From: Stieleria neptunia
GTDB taxonomy: Bacteria; Planctomycetota; Planctomycetia; Pirellulales; Pirellulaceae
DNA: 64,000 nt
Assembly: GCF_007754155.1 (NCBI RefSeq)
Contig: NZ_CP037423.1
Span: 6,878,938 to 6,942,937 of the forward strand
Reading direction: 5' to 3'
Below the pieces are notes generated by a model, which saw nothing but the letters and a program-made list of their open reading frames with translations, made no database searches and was not told where the DNA came from. This document shows, piece by piece, positions 35,918-45,136 of the stretch (its first letter is position 1; every line of letters begins with the position of its first letter). A program made the position numbers and the translations under genes.

Positions 35918-38900
35918 ATGGCTAGTCCTAGAACAAGGCAGCGCAGGTTGGTCGCGTTCGCGACGATTGTCGTTGGGGTCGTCGCAACGGTTTCACTTCG
36001 CTTATTCATCTCCCCGGCGTTTGACGAACTGCGTCACACCCAGCCGACTGAAACGCTGGCGGAGATGAGGACCGATCACGAAACGCGATTGGTGCGCCGT
36101 GAACCGGTTTCCGGACATCGCCAGATCTCCAGCCTTGCGGCCGGGCGATGGTTCGAGTTCCCGTCTGACGCAAGATTGCTATACGGATACTACAACGAAC
36201 CGTCGGGAAACGGTCCCCACCCCACGATCGTGTTTGCTCATGGAGGATTCCTGCTCGGGAGCGAGGATATCGAGGTTGCCAATCAACTGGTCGAGCACGG
36301 TTATGCCGTTTTCGCACCGACTTGGCGTGGGGAAAACGGGAACGCCGGAGCGCATGAGATGTGCTACGGTGAAGTCGACGACATGATTGCGGCAATCGAC
36401 TTCGTCGAGCGTCTGCCCAGCGTTGATGAAGATCAGATTTTTCTTCTCGGTCACAGCATTGGAGGTTTGCTGGCGGTTCTGACCGCCGAGGTGTCCCCGA
36501 AACCGAGAGGCGCAATGGCCTGCGGCGCCGTGATGTCTCTCGAGGTTTTCGCCCGACACGATCCGACGATCCAAGAAAAGTATCCCTACGACACATCCGA
36601 CAACAGGGAAAATGTCGTACGCTCGCCGCTGAGTTTTGTGAAGGACCTAAAGTGCCCGCTCCTATTGGCATACGGAAGCCAGGAATCAGCGCTCATCCAA
36701 TTGTCCGAGCGCATGAGATCGAGCGCCGAGCGCGAAAACAAACGCGTTGAGTCGATCGAAATCCCCAATGCCGATCACTTTACCGCGTTTGAACCGTCGA
36801 TTCCGAGAGCGCTCTCGTTCTTTGACAGTCTTCAATCCCAGCCACGCCAAACACAACGCCCCAGTGTTGCAAAAGCGCCGACCAATCTTGCCGGCCAACA
36901 AATCGACAGATTGATCGATACGACTCCTGGACCTCCTCTCGCCGGTGACTCATTACCAAGGCAAATTCCAGTCGTTCAGGGTTGGAACTCACTTGCCGAT
37001 CCGGGCCCCGCGATCGCCGATTGGCGATGGATCGTCTCTCGGCTGATCGAACGCGACGAATTCAGAAACGTTCGAGTGCTACCAGACAATCCGTATTGGG
37101 CAGTCGCTGGTGAATTTGGAACCCCGGGATTCGCCATTCTCAGCGTCGATGGGAAAAAGCAATATCGATACAAAAATGCTTTTCCGAGACCCATTACTCC
37201 GTCTGTTGAATGCGAATCGCAGTTTGCTTCGCTTTCCAAGGATGGACGCTTGTTCGCAGTTCGCAATCGTGCCGCGTTACATCCCACCGAGCCGAACGTG
37301 TACTGGGTCTCCGTGCATCGAACCGATGGCGGTAGCTTGGTCAAGACGATGATGGACCACGACAATTGCCAGTTCCTCAACGCTTCGGATCTACTGGTCT
37401 GGAAAGATGCCGGAAGCAATCCTCAACTCCGCGCCCAGAGGCAAGCGGGGCCTGGCGCTAAGGTTGCAATGCTGCTTAACACGGAGACTGACACGTGGAT
37501 TGAACGAGGCATGCGGATCTACATCAATGGTCCAGTTCCCGTGACTCCCGGCGGCCAGTATTTCTTCCATATCGATGCCCATACCCGGACGTGGGTCGCG
37601 CGTGATGCCAAGTCCGGACATCGATTTGACCTCGATCTAGAACATTCAGGGATTGCCGTGTCAACAAGCGGGCTCGAATTGGCTGCGGTCGCAAATGAGT
37701 TGCTGACGGTCAGAGACTTGCAAACGGGTGAGGTGAAACTCACTCGACGTGTCGCCCCGCAATGCATCACGGTGGATTGGCTGGACAACGATCGTTTTTT
37801 GATTCTCAATCGTACGTTCGTCGTCGATCGCGCCGATGGAACTCTGATCGCGCGTCTGAACCTGGATGTGGAACTCACCAAGATTCAATCGATGGCGGTG
37901 CACGACCGTTGGATCACGACGGCCAATCAACTTGGCGAGCGCGTGGTCCACGAAATCCCAATCGAGCTGATTCGCAAGCTGGCCGCAATGGATGACCGGA
38001 ATGTGACGGTTGACGTTACGATCGCGGATTCTTTCAATCGATCGTCTCAAAGTCAGCTCAAACCGTATGCAACACGATTGCTTGAGAAACAGGGCTTATC
38101 GCTCGGCGACGAAAACTCCCCAATCTTGTTGACCTTGCAACGTGTTCGTTGGGACGATCCACCGGCACGATTGCGAGCGACAGCGCGACTACGCCTCTTT
38201 GGAGAAGAACTGCCGCAGATGAAACAATCGGGGCTGTCCAGCGGTTTTCTCCGACAAAGTCCGTCGTTTCAGGGCAAAGTCACGGCGACGGTCCAGATTC
38301 GACCGAAGCCCCCTGCCGAGAATGCTGCTGACGTTTGGCGAAGTGAATCGATCACCGTCGATTCGGTGCTCGATGACGTGGAATTGACTCAACCTCTCGA
38401 ACCGCAGCTTCACGCTGCGTTTTGGGCCAAAGCGATTTCCAGCCTCGATCTCAAGCGGTTGGGGTTGCCGCGTGCCGTCGGTTTTCAATCTCCAGACGAC
38501 CACCCGCTGATGTCAACACACTACACTTCGGTGTTGGCCCGTACGCCCGAACTTCAAGCGAACGCGGGGCCTGAATCGGCAAAGCCGACCGTCGAGACTC
38601 TGCTCACGTATTCAGATCGATGGATCGACCAGGTGCGCAAAGACTTAGGTTTGCGTGCGTCTTACCCTCGAAAATCTCCCGTGATTGCGACGCAACTGCA
38701 TAGTCGAGACACGATGCCATCATCGTTCGCGCGTGGATCTGTCGGCGGGATCGGCTTGGTAAACGTGAACGGCATCCCAGAACTGTTGATCATGAGTCAT
38801 GGATCCAAAAAGGAAACGACGTGGCAACGACTCAGTCAAGTTGGAACGACGCAGACGAAAATCACCCAAAGCCCGAACCAATTTCCATCTGCGCTCGACT

Positions 38901-39694
38901 TGGCAGTCTGTCGCGAATCGGGCCGCTGGGTGCATGTAGGGCGTGAGGAAGTGGTGTTCGGTGAATCGAGCAAGGATGCCTTCCGTGTAAAGCGCGTCGA
39001 AATGCCCCACGTGCGGTCAGCGGTTTTCTCCGATGAAGAACGAATACTCTATCTCTCGTTTCAGGAACGTCTGGAGGCCTGGGACGCGAACGCCATTTGG
39101 ACGGATCGCTTCTGGGTTGATGGCGTCCGGGGCGAGCAACTCAAGTCCGTCAGAAAGATCAAGATTCGTGACGAGGGCGTGTTGTCGTTGCGCAGAGTTC
39201 CAAAATCGAAGGACCTGATTGGTTATTCTTCGAAGGCCGTGATCCGGTTCAACGGATTGACGGGCGAGACGGTTTGGGAAATCCCGTGCGACACGATGCC
39301 GACCATCATGGTTGATGCAAAAGCGGGCTATGTTTATCTGAAGAAGATCAACAAGTTGCAGAGCAACGGTATCCCAATCGTCGAAAGTTATGTCGACACG
39401 TTCAATGTTCATTTCGGGAACTTCGTCAGCTCAAGCAACTTACCGAAATTCATGAACGCGAACCATGCGATGTACGGAAAGTACGGAAGTCGCATGGCCA
39501 TCAGCGGTCAGAAAGTGGTTGCCGTTTACGACCTTGCAACCATGGAACCGGTTTGGACCAAGGAGATACCGAGAGGTTTCTCGACCCGTTTGGCCTATTC
39601 CGAAGACGGAAATGCACTCGCAGTTCACGTCAACCTGGGAAACGGAAATGTCTCGCCGTTTGATGTCTGGAGCTTTCGAGAACCACCAAAGTGA
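35918..39694 (+). CDS. Large anchored alpha/beta hydrolase fused to beta-propeller-like domains
   Basis: A 1258-residue protein with an N-terminal membrane anchor (residues 10-30). An alpha/beta-hydrolase domain follows (about 75-305): TIVFAHGGFLLGSED, then FLLGHSIGGLLAVL with nucleophile Ser180, and NADHFTAF with His287. The position that usually carries the acidic residue reads AYGSQES, so Glu256 may stand in. Residues about 330-1258 carry repeated beta-strand units of WD40/PQQ-like character (RDLQTGEVKLTRRV, RFNGLTGETVWEIP, VYDLATMEPVWTKEIP), with an unrecognised insert around 690-880. Peptidase or esterase activity with a propeller gate is a plausible model. Codon choice looks more A/T-rich than in neighbours. 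Function unknown. Confidence 0.8.
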   Translation: MASPRTRQRRLVAFATIVVGVVATVSLRLFISPAFDELRHTQPTETLAEMRTDHETRLVRREPVSGHRQISSLAAGRWFEFPSDARLLYGYYNEPSGNGPHPTIVFAHGGFLLGSEDIEVANQLVEHGYAVFAPTWRGENGNAGAHEMCYGEVDDMIAAIDFVERLPSVDEDQIFLLGHSIGGLLAVLTAEVSPKPRGAMACGAVMSLEVFARHDPTIQEKYPYDTSDNRENVVRSPLSFVKDLKCPLLLAYGSQESALIQLSERMRSSAERENKRVESIEIPNADHFTAFEPSIPRALSFFDSLQSQPRQTQRPSVAKAPTNLAGQQIDRLIDTTPGPPLAGDSLPRQIPVVQGWNSLADPGPAIADWRWIVSRLIERDEFRNVRVLPDNPYWAVAGEFGTPGFAILSVDGKKQYRYKNAFPRPITPSVECESQFASLSKDGRLFAVRNRAALHPTEPNVYWVSVHRTDGGSLVKTMMDHDNCQFLNASDLLVWKDAGSNPQLRAQRQAGPGAKVAMLLNTETDTWIERGMRIYINGPVPVTPGGQYFFHIDAHTRTWVARDAKSGHRFDLDLEHSGIAVSTSGLELAAVANELLTVRDLQTGEVKLTRRVAPQCITVDWLDNDRFLILNRTFVVDRADGTLIARLNLDVELTKIQSMAVHDRWITTANQLGERVVHEIPIELIRKLAAMDDRNVTVDVTIADSFNRSSQSQLKPYATRLLEKQGLSLGDENSPILLTLQRVRWDDPPARLRATARLRLFGEELPQMKQSGLSSGFLRQSPSFQGKVTATVQIRPKPPAENAADVWRSESITVDSVLDDVELTQPLEPQLHAAFWAKAISSLDLKRLGLPRAVGFQSPDDHPLMSTHYTSVLARTPELQANAGPESAKPTVETLLTYSDRWIDQVRKDLGLRASYPRKSPVIATQLHSRDTMPSSFARGSVGGIGLVNVNGIPELLIMSHGSKKETTWQRLSQVGTTQTKITQSPNQFPSALDLAVCRESGRWVHVGREEVVFGESSKDAFRVKRVEMPHVRSAVFSDEERILYLSFQERLEAWDANAIWTDRFWVDGVRGEQLKSVRKIKIRDEGVLSLRRVPKSKDLIGYSSKAVIRFNGLTGETVWEIPCDTMPTIMVDAKAGYVYLKKINKLQSNGIPIVESYVDTFNVHFGNFVSSSNLPKFMNANHAMYGKYGSRMAISGQKVVAVYDLATMEPVWTKEIPRGFSTRLAYSEDGNALAVHVNLGNGNVSPFDVWSFREPPK

Positions 39695-39909
39695 CGACGC
39701 GGCGACGTCATTTCCCCATGATATCGAACCCAAGCGCGCTGGAGCGAACAGCAGAAACGGGTTTCACCAAGCGCTCCGTCGCCGTGTTTCATTGACCTGT
39801 CGGGACGACGCCCCGAATAACGCCCCCTTCCCCTTAAGTTCTTGTGTCGATGGGGTAAGATCTCCAAAACAGAAAACTTCGAAATTGCCAATCCTCCGTC
39901 AAAGATGTC

Positions 39910-40956
39910 ATGGTCCAATCCCACGAGCTGAAGCCGAACACTCTGTTTATCGAAGTTTCGGGTGCAGGTCTTCCTGAAGTGGATGGTCTGTTCGTTCCCT
40001 CGACGGCTCCGCCGACCGAGTCCGAATCGGGTACCGTTTCGAGCCTCGGTTACTGGAACGGCAAGATGGCGTGGGATCGCGCCGATGGCAAAAGTGCTCG
40101 AAGCCCGGCTCTGTCCTATTCCAACAGTTACAAGTCCTGGCGAATTTGTCGACTGGACGGTCATCTTGCCTACGACATGACCTGTGACGATGAACTGCCG
40201 CCGACCGATCGGCAATGGCACGTCTACAAGAAAGGCGTCGCTCCGGCTCCCAAGGTCGTGGTGCACCACAGCGACCCACGACTCCCCTGCCCCAAGGCCA
40301 ATATTGTTTTCGTTCTGGGAGGACCGGGCGCGGGAAAAGGAACGATGTGCGAGCTCGCCGAGTCGCAACTCGGCTGGCACCACTTATCCGCCGGCGACCT
40401 GCTTCGCGCCGAGCGTGAAGCGGGCGGCCCGACCGCTGCGATCATCAACGAGGTCATTCGCGACGGAAAGTTGGCGCCGGATGAAATCATCGTCAGTCTG
40501 CTGAAGAAATCGATGGAGACGATTACTCGAACGACCGGCAAGAAGAATTTTCTGTTGGACGGCTTTCCCCGCTCGTTGGGCAACCTCGAAGGCTGGTACG
40601 ACAGCTTCGGTCGAGATGCGGAGTTGCCAAAGATGCTGTACTTCGAGTGCCCTTACGATGTTTTGCGGCAGCGTATTCTGGGCCGAGCGAAGTACACCGG
40701 CAGACGCGATGACAATGTGGAGAGTTTGAAGAAGCGATTTGATACGTTCAAGGCGCAGACGCTGCCGACCGTTGAATTGTTCAAAAGCCAAGGCAAGTGT
40801 GTTGAGATCGACACGAGCCAAAGTCGCCAAGCGGTTTATGACGAAGTCGTCAGCCATCTGGCTGAGCACACCGACAAAGAGTTTGTGGCCAAACCGCTCA
40901 CCGAGAGAGCGGAGATGCTGCTCGGATTAAGGCCCTATCCCAAGCAGAAGGCCTGA
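39910..40956 (+). CDS. UMP-CMP/adenylate-kinase-like protein with extra N-terminal domain
   Basis: A 348-residue protein. Residues about 128-320 form a nucleoside monophosphate kinase: P-loop GGPGAGKGT at 137-145, HLSAGDLLRAE, FLLDGFPRSLG at 214-224, and a short LID GRAKYTGRRDDNVES, which is the eukaryotic UMP-CMP kinase pattern rather than the long LID of bacterial Adk. The preceding ~120 residues carry a separate pattern, GAGLPEVDGLFVPS, then KSWRICRLDGHLAYDM, LPPTDRQWHVYKKG and APAPKVVV. This recalls a small NG-Y/W-rich domain I know from algal and oomycete proteins. Reaction: phosphate transfer from ATP to UMP/CMP or AMP. The domain origin is inferred. Confidence 0.85.
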   Translation: MVQSHELKPNTLFIEVSGAGLPEVDGLFVPSTAPPTESESGTVSSLGYWNGKMAWDRADGKSARSPALSYSNSYKSWRICRLDGHLAYDMTCDDELPPTDRQWHVYKKGVAPAPKVVVHHSDPRLPCPKANIVFVLGGPGAGKGTMCELAESQLGWHHLSAGDLLRAEREAGGPTAAIINEVIRDGKLAPDEIIVSLLKKSMETITRTTGKKNFLLDGFPRSLGNLEGWYDSFGRDAELPKMLYFECPYDVLRQRILGRAKYTGRRDDNVESLKKRFDTFKAQTLPTVELFKSQGKCVEIDTSQSRQAVYDEVVSHLAEHTDKEFVAKPLTERAEMLLGLRPYPKQKA

Positions 40957-41252
40957 GCAGGTTGCTGACAGCGGATCGCCACGAAGCTCGATCGCGTGCA
41001 ACACACATCGATCTTGATGGACCGCGTCAACCCCCGGGATCCGCCAGACGTCCATGGCGCACCGCCGGTCGGATTTGACTTGGGCGACTGGAAAGAAGAA
41101 ACTAGGGGAAGGAAACGTACCCGGTTTCTTGCCGCCAGGGGATCACCACGCGGTTTTCAGACAGCGATCCTCTGGTTTTTTTGTGCGCGGAGGTCACCCG
41201 CAATGGCATCCGTCGGGTTCGAGACGACCGCCCGGCGTCCGCACTACAATGA
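40957..41252. other. 296-base spacer before the second sulfatase
   Basis: Between same-strand genes; no open frame with protein-like composition and no repeat family recognised. Presumably holds the sulfatase promoter. Confidence 0.45.
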
Positions 41253-42689
41253 ATGGGATTCAACATGCTCCACTTCCTTGCCTCGATGCGGGCCCCTTGC
41301 CGCCGGTCATTCCCTGTCGATGTGCGACGCAGACTCGCTGCACTGGCGTTGGGAATCGCCGCGGCACTGACCGCGTCCGTTCTTTCGCCGACGGTTTTGC
41401 AGGCCGAACCGGTAACGCTTCCCAACCTCGTTTTGATTCTGGCCGATGATTTGGGTTACGGCGACGTCAGTTATCAGGGCGCGCCGGATGTCAAAACGCC
41501 CAACCTGGATCGATTGGCCGCCGAGGGCATCACGTTCACCGGCATGCGGGCCAATTGCACCGTTTGCTCTCCGACCCGCGCCGCGATCATGACCGGACGT
41601 TACGCCGATCGTGTCGGTGTGCCGGGAGTCATCCGGACCACGCCGGCCAACTCGTGGGGGCACCTCTCCCCCGACGTGCCGACGATCGCCGATCGACTGG
41701 GCGATGTCGGGTATCACACCGCGATCATCGGCAAGTGGCATTTGGGATTGGCTTCGCCCAACACGCCGAACGAACGTGGATTTGATCTGTTCCACGGTTT
41801 TCTGGGCGACATGATGGATGACTACTACAACCACCGTCGTGGCGGCATCAACTTCATGCGTCGCAATGCGCAGGAGATCGATCCGCAAGGCCACGCGACG
41901 GAGTTGTTCACGCAGTGGGCGATCGATTACTTGACGCGTCGCAGCAAATCACCCAAGCAGCCTTTCTTTCTGTACCTGCCCTACAACGCGCCGCACTTTC
42001 CGATCCAGCCGCCCCAAGAGTGGCTGGACCGAACGAAGGCCCGATACCCGGACATGGAGGACAAACGGGCCCGCAACGTGGCGTTCGTCGAACACCTCGA
42101 TTACAACTTGGGCAGATTCCTCACGCACCTGGACAGTCTCGGTTTTCGCGATAACACCTTGGTCGCCTTCACGTCTGACAACGGCGGATCGCTCCCGCAC
42201 GGACAGCGGAATCTACCCTGGCGCGACGGAAAACAGAGCCATTATGATGGCGGGTTAAAGGTCCCGTTCATCATTCGGCCGCTCTACAGACGCTTTGCCG
42301 GAACCAAATCAGACTATGCTGGGTTGACCTTTGACCTGACGGCGACATTCTTGGACTTGGCCGGCGCCCCGCGGGACGCAGAATCGGACGCGGTCAGTCT
42401 GGGGCCGATTTTGCAAGGCGATCCAATGCCGGACGAGTCCCGTGAACTCTATTTTGTGCGACGCGAAGGCAACCAACGCTACGTGGGTGGCGCGTATCAC
42501 GCCCTCATCCGGGGGAAATGGAAATTGATGCAGAACGACCCGTTCTCGCCGCTGGAACTGTATGATCTGGAAGCCGACCCGTACGAAGAGCACAACGTGA
42601 TTGAAACGAATCCGAAAATCGTCGGCCAGCTGAAGCGTTCGCTTCAGGCACACATCCAGCGCGGCGGACGTGTCGCTTGGCAACCGTAA
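41253..42689 (+). CDS. Secreted arylsulfatase (formylglycine type)
   Basis: A 478-residue sulfatase. A long N-terminus with a hydrophobic run (LAALALGIAAALTASVLSP) is a signal peptide; ATG 41265 is an alternative start. LVLILADDLGYGDVSYQG supplies metal ligands, and Cys105 in TVCSPTRAAIMTGRY is the Cys-type C-x-P-T-R formylglycine site. AIIGKWHLG and FTSDNGGSLPHGQRN complete the active site, and the C-terminal EADPYEEHNVIE is typical. It differs from the sulfatase at 1104-2732 (CSPTR versus CGPSR), so they belong to different subfamilies. It precedes the next gene by 18 bases. Confidence 0.94.
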   Translation: MGFNMLHFLASMRAPCRRSFPVDVRRRLAALALGIAAALTASVLSPTVLQAEPVTLPNLVLILADDLGYGDVSYQGAPDVKTPNLDRLAAEGITFTGMRANCTVCSPTRAAIMTGRYADRVGVPGVIRTTPANSWGHLSPDVPTIADRLGDVGYHTAIIGKWHLGLASPNTPNERGFDLFHGFLGDMMDDYYNHRRGGINFMRRNAQEIDPQGHATELFTQWAIDYLTRRSKSPKQPFFLYLPYNAPHFPIQPPQEWLDRTKARYPDMEDKRARNVAFVEHLDYNLGRFLTHLDSLGFRDNTLVAFTSDNGGSLPHGQRNLPWRDGKQSHYDGGLKVPFIIRPLYRRFAGTKSDYAGLTFDLTATFLDLAGAPRDAESDAVSLGPILQGDPMPDESRELYFVRREGNQRYVGGAYHALIRGKWKLMQNDPFSPLELYDLEADPYEEHNVIETNPKIVGQLKRSLQAHIQRGGRVAWQP

Positions 42690-42707
42690 ACTCGCAGGCC
42701 GACTTCG

Positions 42708-43967
42708 ATGATCCAGCCCGCACTGATTGCGTTGATTCGCGACGGGGAAACAACGATTTACATTGATCCGTTCGGATCGGTGTGTTTCGCGCGTCAATTG
42801 ATCTGGGGCCAAGATGCATTGGAACGATGGCTCGCCGGACGCGAACCGGTCCATCAATTCGACACCGATTGTGAAGCCGGCGCGGTGATCGATTTTGATG
42901 CCCAAGCGTTGCTTTGGTACAGCGAAGAGGAGCCGGTGGATCAGCCGCGAACGATGCAGTTGCTCGACACGTTGATCGCCGAAGCCTGGCAGGGATTCGA
43001 GATCTTGTACGCCGACGGAATGTGCGATCTGCAGATTGCCGCCGGCGATTCGATCAGCCACGCCAGCCAGCAACGGTTGAAAGTCATCGACGAGAGCGTC
43101 GATCCGCTGGAATTTCGCAGTGAGACGCTCGACGAGGAGTCTCCGCATTGCGAACAGTTTGATCTCGATGACGAAGAGGAGCGTTTCGCCTGGGTGACGA
43201 TCCTGGATGCAGACCAGTTGATCCACCATCGATTGATCGGAGAGATCACCTCGGACGTGATTCGAAACGAAGACGACCCGTTGTCGCGATTGAAATCACT
43301 TCCCGCCTATGACGTGCCCGCCGAACAGAACGTCATCGAAGCGATCATCGTCGACGAGCCCGAGCGACGAATCGAAATCTGGGGAGGCCGCGACATTCGT
43401 GCCGCCGCCGGTGAAATGGCACTCCATTGGCCGGGCTGGGACGTGCAGTGTCTCGAAACCGACGGGTACGAGCATCAGTGCCGTTTCAGCGGCCCGACCG
43501 GAACACCGATGACGGCCGCAGAGGCGCTCGGAACGCTGGTCCCGATGCTGCTGATGACCGAAAACTTCGATCCCTCGACGATGCTCGGCGAACTCGGGAA
43601 ATCCTTCAAGGGCTTGATGGCGAAACTGGTGACCGTGGTCACGGTGCTGATTTGCCTGCCCTTCGTGATCTTTGCCTTGATCTCCGGGAATTGGAAAGCG
43701 GGGGGAATCACGATCGGCGTGATCGTGGCATTGGTGGTGATCACGTTCAAACTGATCGAGCGAAAATTTCGGCGTGGTTTTGCCGCCACGCTGTCCGAGG
43801 TCCATCGCGACCCGGCGATGCCTGACGAGAACGAACCGGCCGCCGCCGGACCGCTGGATCCCCAACAACGCCGACAACAACTCGATCAGTTGCTCTCACG
43901 ATCCGGTCTGCCGAGCCTCGCGGAGATCGAGCCCCATTTTGACAGCGATGTTCCCCTGGCGGTGTAG
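42708..43967 (+). CDS. Predicted membrane protein, function unknown
   Basis: A 419-residue protein. The first 290 residues are soluble, acidic and without a recognised motif (MIQPALIALIRDGETTIYID opening, later GGRDIRAAAGEMALHWPGWD). Two adjacent hydrophobic helices lie at about 300-350 (VTVVTVLICLPFVIFALIS and GVIVALVVITFKL). The tail is Pro/Gln-rich (DPQQRRQQLDQLLSRSGLPS). No signal peptide. It follows the sulfatase by 18 bases and may share its transcript. The frame is well supported by composition; the role is unknown. Confidence 0.7.
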   Translation: MIQPALIALIRDGETTIYIDPFGSVCFARQLIWGQDALERWLAGREPVHQFDTDCEAGAVIDFDAQALLWYSEEEPVDQPRTMQLLDTLIAEAWQGFEILYADGMCDLQIAAGDSISHASQQRLKVIDESVDPLEFRSETLDEESPHCEQFDLDDEEERFAWVTILDADQLIHHRLIGEITSDVIRNEDDPLSRLKSLPAYDVPAEQNVIEAIIVDEPERRIEIWGGRDIRAAAGEMALHWPGWDVQCLETDGYEHQCRFSGPTGTPMTAAEALGTLVPMLLMTENFDPSTMLGELGKSFKGLMAKLVTVVTVLICLPFVIFALISGNWKAGGITIGVIVALVVITFKLIERKFRRGFAATLSEVHRDPAMPDENEPAAAGPLDPQQRRQQLDQLLSRSGLPSLAEIEPHFDSDVPLAV

Positions 43968-44099
43968 CTCGCGTGTCCCCGTCGGACCGCCTCGGGCACG
44001 AATCCGTTACAATCCACCGCACCCACGCCGTGTTCCATCGACACGGATGATGCCCCACTTCAGTCAGCCCCCTCCCCTCGCTCCCCCCCATTTCCATCC

Positions 44100-45014
44100 A
44101 TGCGATCGATCCTTTGCCTGTCCCTGGCGTTGCTGTTTGCCGCCCCGCTTGCCGCCGGTTCTCCGCTGGTGGCCAATGAACGCAACCTGCTGTTCTGGTT
44201 TGATGCCGAAGGGAAGGTGACGGCGAAGGTGGAGCTAAAGGGGGCACCCCATGACATTCACGTGCTCGAGAACGGCAACGTGCTGACGCACCAGGGAACC
44301 GAAATCGTCGAATTGGATGCGCAGTCACGCGAGATCGTCTGGAGATTCGACGCGCGTTCGTTGGCGACTGCCAAGAAAGTCGAATTGCACTCGATCGCGC
44401 TGTTGCCCAACGGTCAGGTGATGGTGGCGCTCAGCGGCGAAGGAAAGATCTATGAGATCGACCGCGACGGAAACATTCACAAGCAGTTCGACCTCCAACG
44501 CGATCGCCCCCATCCCCACCGTGACACGCGTCTGGTCCGCCCGATCATCGACGGCGACCGATGGACGTATTTGGTCGCTCAAGAGGGCGACGGATTTGTC
44601 CGCGAGTACAATCGTGACGGCAAGATCGTCTGGGAGTATGACGTGCCGCTGTTCGGCAAGCAGCCCAAAGGCGGACACGGACCGGAAGCGTTTGGGGATT
44701 CCGTCTTCAGCGCCCTGCGTCTGCAGAATGGAAACACGTTGATCGCGACCGGAAACGGACACAGCATCCTGGAGGTCACGCCGGAAAAACAAATCGTGTG
44801 GCAAGTCGACCAGCACGATTTAAAAGACATCACGCTGGCCTGGGTGACGACGTTGCAGGTACTCGACAACGGGAACATCATCGTCGGCAACTGTCACGCC
44901 GGCGAAGGCCAACCGCAAATCATCGAAATCGATCGAAAGAAGAACGTCGTCTGGTCGTTCACCGATTTTGAGCACCTGGGCAATTCGGTGTCCAACTCCG
45001 TGGTCCTCCGCTAG
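44100..45014 (+). CDS. Exported PQQ/beta-propeller-like protein
   Basis: A 304-residue secreted protein with signal peptide MRSILCLSLALLFAAPLAAG. Repeated strands alternate with a fixed ending: NLLFWFDAEGKVTAKVEL, EIVELDAQSREIVWRFD, KIYEIDRDGNIHKQFD, FVREYNRDGKIVWEYD, SILEVTPEKQIVWQVD and QIIEIDRKKNVVWSF. That is about six to seven propeller blades of the arylsulfotransferase/PQQ-repeat type. It lacks a clear catalytic motif and may be a binding or scaffold protein. Confidence 0.82.
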   Translation: MRSILCLSLALLFAAPLAAGSPLVANERNLLFWFDAEGKVTAKVELKGAPHDIHVLENGNVLTHQGTEIVELDAQSREIVWRFDARSLATAKKVELHSIALLPNGQVMVALSGEGKIYEIDRDGNIHKQFDLQRDRPHPHRDTRLVRPIIDGDRWTYLVAQEGDGFVREYNRDGKIVWEYDVPLFGKQPKGGHGPEAFGDSVFSALRLQNGNTLIATGNGHSILEVTPEKQIVWQVDQHDLKDITLAWVTTLQVLDNGNIIVGNCHAGEGQPQIIEIDRKKNVVWSFTDFEHLGNSVSNSVVLR

Positions 45015-45039
45015 CGGAGCGTCGGGTGAACAGGCTTTT

Positions 45040-45122
45040 TGTTAGCGGCAGGGCGCGAGCCCTCCGGTCTTGCAAGGTGCTTTCACGCTGACACCGGACG
45101 GCTCGCGCCGTTCCGCTAACAC
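45040..45122. repeat. Repeat family B, complete copy
   Basis: TGTTAGCGGCAGGGCGCGAG pairs with GGCTCGCGCCGTTCCGCTAACA. It lies between the convergent propeller gene and the sigma factor and could serve as a bidirectional terminator. Confidence 0.85.
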
Positions 45123-45136
45123 CTTGAGTTGATTGT

